This document shows, in pieces, positions 27,921-36,902 of a stretch of 64,000 nt of DNA. How positions within the stretch are numbered: position 1 is the first letter of the stretch; each line of letters opens with the position of its first letter. The notes below the pieces were generated by a model that saw only the letters and a program-made list of their open reading frames with translations, made no database searches and had not been told where the DNA came from. Made by a program: the position numbers and the translations under genes. This stretch comes from Pelagomonas calceolata. Its lineage: Eukaryota; Sar; Pelagophyceae; Pelagomonadales; Pelagomonadaceae. The stretch spans positions 4,278,001 through 4,342,000 of the forward strand of contig CAKKNE010000005.1 in the NCBI GenBank assembly GCA_918797485.1, given 5' to 3'.

Positions 27921-28800
27921 TTAGAGCCCCTCGATGTCCGCGAGGATCGCTCGCTCCGCCGCCGAGAGCTCTCCGTCGTCGACGGACTCGTCCTCGGCCT
28001 CGGCGCTGCTCACGACGGCGCCGCTCATGTCGTATTCGACGACCTCGCCCGTCCAGGGGTCCGCGTGGCGCCCGTCGACGGTGCGCGGCGACGGCGGATT
28101 CACCCAGTAGCTCCCCGGCGTGTACAAATCATCGAACGTGACGGCGTCCCAGTCATCGTCGAGCTCGTCGAATAATACGTCCGCGGCGCCTGAGATCAAT
28201 CAGTGAGTCGTAATACTCTCTATGCCATCGAGCGGATGCATTTTGAAGTTTGATTCGTGCGCCGCGCCGCGCCGTCGAGTGTCACCTCGGCCTCGGAGCA
28301 CAAGCCTACTACCCTCATCCCGGCGCTCCGCCCCGCGATCGCCGCCGCGCGGCTCGGCGCGATGACGACGCACCGCGCCGGGAGCGGCTCGCGCTCCGGC
28401 ATCTTCCGGCCCCGCGTGCCTGTGGGGATTATCGGGTGGTGAGTGACGTCCAGAATCGCCACAGACGCCATCGACGCGACGCCTCCTCTGAGGACACCGC
28501 ACGCGTGCCGCCGGCGCCACCCATGCCGCCGCCGAAGCCATCTGGCTCGATTTCTATCGACGCGCGCGCGTCTTGCAGTGCTTGGGGGCAGGGTAAGGAA
28601 GGCGCGTTTGGCCAGGGCGTCGGTTTTAGGTCACCGACCGGCTTCGGGTCATCCTCGCAGATCCACAGCGACGGCGTCCCCGCGTCCGCGGCTTCAGCAA
28701 CCAGGCGCTCGACGCCCGGCCGCGCGCTGCCGTCGGTCCAGCGCGCGGCGTTGGCAGTCACGAAGAGGAGCAGCTCGGGGCGGTCCTGGTTGCGCAGCAT
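27921..28800 (-). CDS. CbbY/HAD-like protein lacking the catalytic N-terminus, three exons
   Basis: Exons 28800-28503, 28419-28261 and 28189-27921 give 241 residues, both junctions in phase 1. The product aligns by motif with plant CbbY-type HAD phosphatases from the second motif onward: WTDGSARPGVERLVAEAADAG, ARCVVIAPSRAAAIAGRSAGMRVVGL, then AADVLFDELDDDWDAVTFDDLYTPGSYW. The first HAD motif (DxD nucleophile) is not present, and the usual cap domain is replaced by a short loop, so phosphatase activity is doubtful. An upstream extension in the same frame reaches 28962 without recognisable motifs. The second intron uses a GC donor in this model, which makes that junction less certain. Confidence 0.6.
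28190..28264 (-). mobile_element. Degenerate introner forming intron 2 of the HAD-like gene
   Basis: A 75-bp element. Its start CGGCGCACGAATCA is a degenerate form of CTGTGTGGAAATCA. The next bases AACTTC match the MFS copy's AATTTC, and the 3' end ACTCACTGATTGATCTCAG matches ACTCACTGGTTGATTTC-ACAG. It is flanked by GCGCGGCG/GCGCCGCG, an 8-bp duplication with one mismatch. The predicted intron is 28190-28260 (GC...AG). Removing duplication and scar restores LDGAADVLF, close to the usual HAD sequence. Confidence 0.55.
28420..28502 (-). other. Intron 1 of the HAD-like gene, with the shared introner core
   Basis: 83 bp, GTGCGGTG...ATCCCCACAG, phase 1. It contains GCGTCGCGTCGATGGCGTC, the core found in other introns of the window, in opposite orientation. 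Flanks are GCACGCGT/GCACGCGG, an 8-bp duplication with one mismatch. Here the donor GT is the last two bases of the left duplication, so six extra bases remain and the frame is kept. Confidence 0.6.
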
Positions 28801-29571
28801 CGTTGGCCTCTTTGGTTGGCGATTCTTCCTCCGTAAGAGTTTCCGCAAGTGGACCCGACGAGGGCTGAAATTGAGGCTGTTGGCGCATGCGATGAGTAAC
28901 AGGGCGGGTGGCCGCATTGCTGAAGGGCAGCCTCCAAACACGTCGGCAGCGCGAGATGACAAGCGGCCGAGCGAGATACAGCCAAGAACTTGCTAGAATC
29001 AATTCGTTTCTGATCTGTGGTGCGCCGCAAGCGCCCCAGGGTGTCAGAGCCTGTTGTTGCAAAAACGTCTGGCGCGCGGGTTTTCAACGAGTTTGCGCAG
29101 GAGTACTGGCCTAGGCGTAATGCAGGACGTCTCCTCTGCGGATCTATGGATGCCATAAGCCCACGGCAGCCCCGCTCGGGGTCCCTATCGGACCGGCCAA
29201 AAGGCCGGACGCTGCCCTTGTGCATTTTCACCGGCTAAAACACCGTCCACCGTGCACCTTCAGCGCCATAAATCATCGTTTGCCTCCCGCGCGCTCTATA
29301 GCGAAAACTTTGCAGCAACGCGCGATATTGGCTGCCCTTGTGGCACGACTGGCTAGGCACCAATAGCAAATCGCTGCGAAGCAATCGTCTAGAGGCCGGC
29401 AAGCCACGCGAGCCGGCCTTCGTTGACCGTTCTTGCCCGCGCGCGGGGGGACACATCGTTAAACCCCCGTTTTTCTGACCGCCGCGACACGCGGACCACT
29501 ACATCGCGCAGGCAAACACTCAAGCAACCATAGGGTCGTGTAGCTCAAAGAAAGTAATCAACACCGCCACG
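28801..29571. promoter_or_regulatory. Divergent intergenic region, HAD-like / WrbA, with hairpins
   Basis: 770 bp between two starts. It holds a short perfect hairpin at about 29193-29208 (CCGGCC AAAA GGCCGG). A second lies at about 29391-29418 (AGGCCGGC, 11-base loop, GCCGGCCT). No GCTAG element or convincing ORF was seen; short frames inside lack any known motif. Confidence 0.4.
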
Positions 29572-30180
29572 ATGCCGAAACCGAAGATAGCGATCGTCTA
29601 CTACTCGATGTACGGCCACGTCCGCACGCTCGCGCTCGCGGAGAAGGAGGGCCTCGAGGCCGCCGGCTGCGAGGTGACCCTGCTCAAGGTTCCCGAAACG
29701 CTCTCGGACGAGGTCCTCGGAAAGATGGGGGCGCCGGGCGTCGGCCAGGCTGACGAGGAGGCGTCCGCGGCCAAGCTCGCCGACTACGACGGCTTCCTCT
29801 TCGGCCTCTCCGCGCGCTTCGGCATGGCGTCGGCCCAGGTCAAGGCCCTCCTCGACTCGACGGGGGGTTTGTGGCAAAGTGGAGCGCTCGTCGGCAAGCC
29901 CGCCGGCGTCTTCTTCTCCACGGGCACCCAGAACGGCGGCCAGGAGACGACGGCGCTCACCTTCGTCACGCAGCTCGCGCACCACGGCATGGTCTTCGTG
30001 CCCCTCGGCTACTCCACGCCCAAGCTCTTCGACCTGTCCGCCCCCCACGGCGGCTCGCCCTACGGCGCGGGCACGCTGGCCGGCCCCGACGGCTCGCGCC
30101 AGCCGTCCGCGCTCGAGAAGGACATCGCCGAGGCCCACGGCAAGCACTTCGGCACGATCGCCGCCAAGCTCGCGAAGTGA
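29572..30180 (+). CDS. wrbA: NAD(P)H:quinone oxidoreductase, WrbA/FQR type
   Basis: 202 residues, the usual WrbA length. The flavodoxin-like FMN phosphate loop is YYSMYGHVRTLA (about 9-20), followed by GLSARFGMASAQVKALLDSTGGLW. The family signature STGTQNGGQETT lies near 117, then LAHHGMVFVPLGY and the C-terminal GGSPYGAGTLAGPDGSRQPS. The enzyme is a tetrameric FMN protein reducing quinones by two electrons, protecting against oxidative stress. It is single-exon and cytosolic by sequence (no leader). The 3' end converges with the PRP6 gene. Confidence 0.95.
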   Translation: MPKPKIAIVYYSMYGHVRTLALAEKEGLEAAGCEVTLLKVPETLSDEVLGKMGAPGVGQADEEASAAKLADYDGFLFGLSARFGMASAQVKALLDSTGGLWQSGALVGKPAGVFFSTGTQNGGQETTALTFVTQLAHHGMVFVPLGYSTPKLFDLSAPHGGSPYGAGTLAGPDGSRQPSALEKDIAEAHGKHFGTIAAKLAK

Positions 30181-30288
30181 GCCGAGGCGCAGATCGACGC
30201 GCTCTGAGGAGGCGCTACGAAGATAACACCCCCTCCCCCAACCACCCCACGAGATTCTAATCTGGACAAAATATTTGAAAACCCTTAC

Positions 30289-33200
30289 TCATGCGAGCGC
30301 CTCCTCGTCCTCCGCCCGCTTGAGCTTCTCCGCGCACAGCCTCAATTTCTGCGCGACGTCCAACCTAGCGTTCTTCGGGTCCTTCGCGACCGACGTCCAG
30401 AGCTCGCCGTGCGCCGGCTCCGCCGCGACGCACCTATCCACAAGGTCCTGCCTTGTTTGATCCGTGCCGTCTTTGACCTCGAAGAAGTAAGCGTGGGCCC
30501 AGGCGTCGCCTAAGTCCGGTTCTAGAGCAGTGGCGCGTGCGAACCATTTCCGGGCCTTGTTGTGCTTCCTCTCGGAGACGAACAAGTTCGCCACGGCCAC
30601 GATCACCCGAGCGTCGTTGTCGCACCGTTTCAAGGCTTCTAGCGATTTCCCCTTCCTTGCGGGTCGCGGCGCGGTAGAAATACAGTCGGCCCACAACTCG
30701 CCCGACGACTCGCACTCCTGGAGCGCTTTGGCTTGCAAATTCTCGGCTAATTTTTGGTGGCCATGTCGCCGTTCCAACCGCATCGCCGCCAACCACAGCG
30801 ACGGCGTGCCCTTGTTTCGAGACCGAGCTAACTCCAACACCGATCTCGCTCGAGTAGCACCAAACGCCTTCTCCTCAAGCGCCGCAGCGCCGATCCACAG
30901 TGCCGCGCACTTCGGGCACTTCTTCAAACCTCGCTGGTAGAAGTCTCTGGCTGCTTTCATGTCGCCTAACCTTTTATCTGAACCTTTATTCTCTGATTCA
31001 CAAGCTTGCGCCGCCATCAGATAAAACTTGTGGAACGAGGGATACGACGTAATAGCTTCATCTAGTAATTGCAATTCGGCATCAAAGTCCTCGCACTCCC
31101 TCTCCAATAATGCTGCCTTCAACCACACGCGAGCCGACGGCGCCGTCGACCGAGCCCTCGCGAGCAACGCTCGTGCCCGTTCCCTTTCATCATTTTCCCA
31201 TTCTAATTTAACAGCGGCCAACCAAACAGGCTCCGAATCGGGATTCGCCTCGAAGGCATCACCTAAAGTTTCGCGCGCGCCGTCGACGTCGCCCGCGAGC
31301 CACTGCTCCTTCGCGGCCATGAGCCACAGCACCTCGGCCTGGGGGCAGCACTCCACGGCCTTCTTCAGCGTTTCCTGGAGTTGTTGCGGGCTTCCAAACT
31401 TCTTTTCTAGGGAACACGCCCGTTTCCAGATTTCTTTTTTATTTGGGTATATGGACAGAGCGTGGGCGTAGACCGCGCGCGCCGTCGCTATGCTACTTCG
31501 AGCCAAACAGGCGTCGGCGTCGTCGAGCCACGTCCGTTTTCGGTCCTCGACCTCCACGCCCAAGCCAATCGTATGCCGCACGACAGCCGCACACGTGAGG
31601 GGCGCCTGGGCCTGCTCGGCGCTTTCCGCTTCTTTGAGCCAAGCTTCTCGGTCAATCACGACCTGATAGGACGCTAAAGATCGCACCGCTTTCGAGACAA
31701 TGCGATCAACTAAATCAGCACCGTGGCCGTGGGCCTCTTCAAGCTTCGCGGCCGTGAGCCAGATCGCTGGCTCCGTGGGGATGGCCTCGCGCGCTTGGTT
31801 TAACACGCGACGAGCGTTCTCGTACGTTTCCAACCTCGCAAGAGCGAGCCACATGTCCACGGAGTGAGGCACACATTCGACGGCCCGTCCCAACAGTATC
31901 CTAGCGTCCTCGACGTCTTCCAACTCCACAGCAACCCTCCATAGCTTGACCGAGGACGGGATCAGCTCCAACGCTCGCCTCAACACCGCTTTCTTCCTAT
32001 TGGCGTCGGGCTCGAGCTCCGCCGCTCGCAGCCACAGCTTCGTGGACGTCGGCAAGCGCGTCACCGCTCGTTGCAAGACCGATCGACCATTCGCATCCGA
32101 ACTTTGTAGTCTAGCAGCTTCCAACCACACATCCTCGGCGTCGGGGCACGCCTCACATCCCAATTGGATCAATTTCCGGGCAGCAATCGCCTTCCCCGCG
32201 ATCTCCTCGACGCGCGCGGCAGCGATCCAGCCCGGCGCGTGCTTCGGGTTGGTAGTAGTAACTGACTTCAACAGTAACCGAGCCTTCTTGATGTCTCCGA
32301 CTTCCGACGCGGTATTCACTTTGATAGAGTTGAGATCCGTCAGATACCCTTGCGGGTCGACAACGGTCTGACCCGCTACGGAATCACTCATCTTATCGAG
32401 CTTCAAGCCGAGCACCGTACCGCGCGCCGCAGCTAGTCCAGACGTCAAGGACGACGACGTACCGGCCACGGAAGTAGTCCCACCACCCAGCATGGGCGTC
32501 TTCCAGCCGCCCATGGGCGTGCGCGCGCCGGACATGGGCGTCTCGAAGCCCCCCGTCTTCTGTTGCCGCGCATCCAAGGCGCCCGTATGCCCCGTGTTGT
32601 CGAGACCCGCGGCCATCGACGACAGGACACTATCGGTCATTGGTGTGAGTCGGTCCGGCCGCTTCTTCTGTTTCAACCTCAAACTATGATCACCGATGTC
32701 GGGGATGCCCTCCCACTCCTCCCGCGTCACGTCCTTGAGCTCCCGTTTCAAGTCAGCAAATTGGTCACTAATTTTCGGCCGTTCTTCCCGGAACCGCTTC
32801 ATCGTCTCCACGAGTTTGGCCTCTCTCGCTCGTTTACGCCGAGAGTCCATCCTCTCATCGACGGCTTCATACACCCGATCCGCCTCCGCGTCGTCATTTT
32901 CATACGGCGTACTGTCGCCAAATATAGAACCCCCATAGCCGGAAAACTGGTCGAAATTCCTCTCGTTCAAGTCAGCGGTCTCTCTCGCTAATTTCTCTTT
33001 GATGGGATTCGTCTCGCCCTGCTCAATAGCTTTGTCGCCCATGCCTCGACCCATGCCCGCGACATACCCTTCGGGCGCCTGGCCGTAGTCCGTTCTCTCG
33101 GGGCCGTGCTGGCCGGGACCCAAGCCTTGCATCCCAGGCATAGGAGGCGGCGGGGGCATGGCGCCGGGCCCCTGCATGCCCTGGAGCCCGCCGCCCGGCG

Positions 33201-33330
33201 CGGTGTTCGCCGCCTCGCGCGCGGGGCCGATGTCGCTCCGCGTCGTGAAGCCGACGGCGCCTCTGCCCAGACCGGCGACATAGTTCGTCGGCTTCACGGT
33301 CGGTGGCACGCGGCGGCCGAAGGAGTCCAT
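30289..33330 (-). CDS. PRPF6: Pre-mRNA splicing factor PRP6 (U5/tri-snRNP)
   Basis: 1013 residues, near full length for the family, with no intron. Residues 1-150 form the PRP1 N-terminal region (FGRRVPPTVKPTNYVAGLGRG, GYGGSIFGDSTPYENDDAEAD). Residues 150-330 form the linker with RxTPMTDSVLSS. Residues 345-1000 contain about 15-19 HAT repeats (PGWIAAARVEEIAGK, CPDAEDVWLEAARLQ, VKLWRVAVELED, PSLWLAAMRLERRHG). PRP6 bridges U5 and U4/U6 in the tri-snRNP. Its presence agrees with an active spliceosome, needed for the introner introns here. Confidence 0.95.
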   Translation of the reverse strand: MDSFGRRVPPTVKPTNYVAGLGRGAVGFTTRSDIGPAREAANTAPGGGLQGMQGPGAMPPPPPMPGMQGLGPGQHGPERTDYGQAPEGYVAGMGRGMGDKAIEQGETNPIKEKLARETADLNERNFDQFSGYGGSIFGDSTPYENDDAEADRVYEAVDERMDSRRKRAREAKLVETMKRFREERPKISDQFADLKRELKDVTREEWEGIPDIGDHSLRLKQKKRPDRLTPMTDSVLSSMAAGLDNTGHTGALDARQQKTGGFETPMSGARTPMGGWKTPMLGGGTTSVAGTSSSLTSGLAAARGTVLGLKLDKMSDSVAGQTVVDPQGYLTDLNSIKVNTASEVGDIKKARLLLKSVTTTNPKHAPGWIAAARVEEIAGKAIAARKLIQLGCEACPDAEDVWLEAARLQSSDANGRSVLQRAVTRLPTSTKLWLRAAELEPDANRKKAVLRRALELIPSSVKLWRVAVELEDVEDARILLGRAVECVPHSVDMWLALARLETYENARRVLNQAREAIPTEPAIWLTAAKLEEAHGHGADLVDRIVSKAVRSLASYQVVIDREAWLKEAESAEQAQAPLTCAAVVRHTIGLGVEVEDRKRTWLDDADACLARSSIATARAVYAHALSIYPNKKEIWKRACSLEKKFGSPQQLQETLKKAVECCPQAEVLWLMAAKEQWLAGDVDGARETLGDAFEANPDSEPVWLAAVKLEWENDERERARALLARARSTAPSARVWLKAALLERECEDFDAELQLLDEAITSYPSFHKFYLMAAQACESENKGSDKRLGDMKAARDFYQRGLKKCPKCAALWIGAAALEEKAFGATRARSVLELARSRNKGTPSLWLAAMRLERRHGHQKLAENLQAKALQECESSGELWADCISTAPRPARKGKSLEALKRCDNDARVIVAVANLFVSERKHNKARKWFARATALEPDLGDAWAHAYFFEVKDGTDQTRQDLVDRCVAAEPAHGELWTSVAKDPKNARLDVAQKLRLCAEKLKRAEDEEALA

Positions 33331-33814
33331 CTTTTAGTCGGCGGCGCCGCGGAGAGCTCCTGTGGTGATTGAGTGCTTCGCACGCTCGGCGATGGCGTTT
33401 CGTTGTGTCCGCAGCGATGCGCAGCGATGGCTCGAGAATCCGCAACCGCCGAGCACACAGCAGATAGCGTCGCGCTACTCTCGCGGCGCCTGCCAGCATG
33501 CTAGACATAGAGGTACTAGAGGTGAAATTTATGGGTCGTACGGCGTCTACGGCGCATCTACAGGGTACCTGCGTGTCCGCGACATCGTGGCGAGTGCGCG
33601 TGCGGGTCATGCGCCGCGGGCGGCCGGCAAAGCGCCGGTTGGCAGCGCTACGTCTTGTAGCGCACCACCGAAGGCTAGAATTCGTACAGAACGGAGATCA
33701 TACGCAACTGATACGTGCGCATACGCCAGACGCGCAACGGAGGCAGCCTCGCCAGGGAAGGAACCCACCCCTGGGCAGGGGGCAGCAGCAGCACGCCACC
33801 GCCGCGAAACAACG

Positions 33815-36798
33815 ATGGACGACGACTTCAACAGGTCCATGCGCGAGTGCGAGGACCTGATCGGGAGATTGGCCCAGTTCGGCACGCATTCACCGCTCAT
33901 CGAGTCGACGAACACGTTTCGCGAGAAGACCCAAGAGCGCCTCGCGCAGCTGCGAGCCAAGTTCCCGCGGCCGCCCGTCCAGGAACAACGAGCGCCCACC
34001 CCTCCACCTCCTCCATCAATAAGGAGCCGCCCGGACTGGCTCGCGCAGGCTACGGAACGAACCGCGCAATCGCCGGAGTTCCGACAACTATGCCGAGAGT
34101 TACTGTGGCGCGTGGAGTCGTCTTCAGAAGATTTCGGGGATCAATCATCCATCCAAAGATGCGCGACGTTGGACGACGCCTACGCGAAACTACAAAGGGA
34201 AAGTGCGGTCGCGGGCCAATTCGAGGCCTTCGCCGCCGCGACGCTAGACAACGCGTTAGCCGAAAGAGCAGCTATATATAGATTGGATGGGGCCGAATCT
34301 TATGTGGATGCTTGTGAAAGGGAGGCGTCGGGGGCGATCATGGGCTTGCTCGACAGTCTACCGGGCGACGACGCGCCGGGAGCGCTTCGAGCGTTGGTGG
34401 GAAGAGCCCTACCGCAAGCTTTAAGAGAGCGATTGTGGGCTCGAAGACTCACAGATGTCAAAGTCGAACGCGAGTTCCGAGAATCAAGAGGCGACTGGTC
34501 CGTGAGATCCCCGCACGAGGCCGACATCACAGCTTTCTGCGTGAAGGTGCTCTCGGACACGGACGGAGACAAGTTGTGTGTTGCGCGTTCATCTTTCTCG
34601 TTTTTGGATGCGAAGGCCCGCGAGTCTGGTGGCCCTTTGCCTTCGGACGTGTATTGGTTAGCAAGACCGTTGCTCGAGGTGCTCGCGCTGGACGACGCCG
34701 TGCTCGCCTCGGCAGTTTCCAGTACACTAGAACGGGGCCTGGAGCCCGCCACCAAGCCGGAAGGCACGCTCGCCTTCGGCGACGAATCGACAGATAACCA
34801 ATCGGTGCTCGAGGGCGGCGCCGGCGCGGCCGCTTTAGCTTTGCGACTGGGCGTGCAGCGCAAGAACACGCAACGGTGGTGGGTTCCTAGAGATTGGCTC
34901 CAGAGGTGTCGTTCTTTGCTTGTCGACTTATGTCCCTCATTAGCAAAGGCACTTCGCGTAGAGGAGGACACGGACGACGCGGAAAATATAGTAGCGAGGG
35001 CCATCGGACGGTCCATGCGCCGCGGGTTGAGTGACATCCTGGCCACGGGCGTTTTACTGTTTGTCTGGGACCAGTGCGTTCTGACCTCATTTGATTTAGT
35101 AATTCCGTACGCCGCGGCTTGTGTCTTAGCTCTATTAGATGAGCCGTTGCAGTTCTTTCTGCGCGACAACGACGACCCGCAAGTGCACGAGGCCCTCATG
35201 CGCCTCGGGAAGGACCTGCCATTGGTGGATGTGGAGACGTGTTTCCGAAGAGTCGTCCCGAAGATCGCGCCCGACGCGCGCGAGCTCACGGACGCTATTA
35301 GTGCAAGACCGCCGCCCGGGTTGCTCGTCGAGGCGTCGCTGCCGGGCGCCGCCGCCTTGGGCGGCCTCGCGGACGTCGTCGTCGACGCGCTGGCGGACGG
35401 CGCGGGCTTCAGCATGCACGGTATCGTGTCCGGGTCCCGTTTGTTTACGTCGCGTCGATGGCGTCTGAAACACGTCACGGAGGACGCTCACGCGGTCGCG
35501 ACGCGAGCGACGACCCGCGACGATGGCGTATGCGCTGTACCGCCATCGCGGCGACGATCACACACCTACCCCACCGGCACGCCATCGCCGCGACCACCGA
35601 CACGCAGCACCCACGCCGTCGCCGCGCAGGCACGCTCCACTGTTTTTTGAGGAACCTGGACTGCCGGCTCGAGTGGTGCGAGGTCTTCCCGGCCAAAGAC
35701 TCGTTACCGGACGTCGTGGATCGGTTATTGGCTTTACCGGCCAATCGGAAGCGTATCTTGAAGGCGCGGCAACAATGGGGGGACCAGGGCGGCTTCGACT
35801 CGAGTTTGAGGGAGGCCTGCGCCGTCGCCGCCTGCCGCGCGCTGCCTGGATTAGCCGCTTTATATGCGGGGAGCTACCCGGCGACGATCCAAGAGTCACT
35901 GAAGGACATCATGAAAGAGTGCGTTCGGTTTTCATTGCCCGTAAGAGCCGACGACGACGACAGGGACGGCGACGGCGTGAAAGATGAGGTAGAATACGAG
36001 CCCACGACGGGCGCTTTACTGGGAGAACACGTGCCGCAGGTTGATGTACTACTAAGAAAGAACTCGAAGCCCCAGGACCCCGGCCTGGGACCCGGCTCGG
36101 CGCTGCTCCAAGCGGCGGGCATCTTTGCCATCAGGGCGGCCCCCGGTAGCTTGTGGCCCCACTACGCCCCGGGCCTCATGCATCTTGTGTATCTCGCCTA
36201 CAATTCCCTAAGGGAGCAGCACCACCTCGCCGGCATCGAGGAGTCGAAGCAGAAGGAGATCGCCGCCGCCGAGAAGGCCATCGACAACTGTCGGCGGGCC
36301 GAGGCGAAGAAGAAGGAATTAGCACAGAAGGAAAGGGACTCCATGAATGCCCAGGAGCAGGCTAAGTTGGATGAGCAATATAGAAAGGAAGCTCGGGAGC
36401 AGCAGAAGAAACGTATTGAAGCTGCGGACGCCGCCGACGAGAAGGTCAAGGACGCGTTCCTGGCCTGCGTGAACGCGGCGAAGGAGTGCGGCGACACGTA
36501 CAAGAAGTGTAGGGAGGCCTTCGAGGCCAAGGAACGATGGCGCAAACAGCTTATTGATTCGTTGGTCGAGAGGGAGCAAAAGGCCGCGTTCAAGCAGGTC
36601 TTTGCGTCGCCGGCGGACGTCGCGGAGTATTGCGCCGACGCTAAAAAAGCCAAGGCCTACGCGAAGAAATTCGCGAAGTTCGAGAAGAGTATCAGGAAGG
36701 CCTGGGGCAAGTCGCCGGACCTCAAGGATCCGTACGTGCTGCCCGACGCGGGTGCGGTCGACGCGCTGATTGATCGGTGGCGGGGGCCGGGGGCGTAA
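33815..36798 (+). CDS. TBC-like (Rab-GAP-related) coiled-coil protein, two exons
   Basis: Exons 33815-35420 and 35630-36798 give 924 residues. Residues 1-60 are an N-terminal helix (MDDDFNRSMRECEDLI). Residues 180-460 have features of a diverged TBC domain: ALVGRALPQALRERLWARRL, then LATGVLLFVWDQCVLTSFDLVIPYAAACVLALL. The canonical catalytic Arg and Gln fingers are not obvious, so GAP activity is doubtful. Residues 535-700 form a second helical region. Residues 715-830 are a charged coiled coil (KQKEIAAAEKAIDN to RIEAADAADEKVK). The architecture recalls large ciliary TBC-like proteins, but the exact family is not recognised. Splicing is required to reach the second half; the phase-1 junction reads MHG|TLHCFLRNL. 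Confidence 0.75.
35421..35629 (+). other. 209-bp intron built of repeated introner-core units
   Basis: GTATCGTGTCC...GTCGCCGCGCAG, phase 1, required by frame. It holds ACGTCGCGTCGATGGCGTC, as in HAD intron 1, and several degenerate copies of the core (GCGACGATGGCGTATGC, ACCGCCATCGCGGCG, CACGCCATCGCCGCG, CACGCCGTCGCCGCG). It looks like internal expansion of the hairpin unit. Flanks share GCACG on both sides. Confidence 0.7.
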
Positions 36799-36902
36799 AG
36801 GGTCAGTGTACTTTGTGTGTTTGAACGGGACATCTGCGAGGCGCTCCGAGGGCATAACTTTGCCGAGTTGCATCGCCCGGCCAGTGGACCGAGCTCTCCT
36901 GC

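Noticed and set aside
29193-29418. GC-rich hairpins as tRNA or snRNA genes
   Set aside because: No A/B boxes, T-loop, Sm site or snRNA signature was found. They are simple perfect stems.
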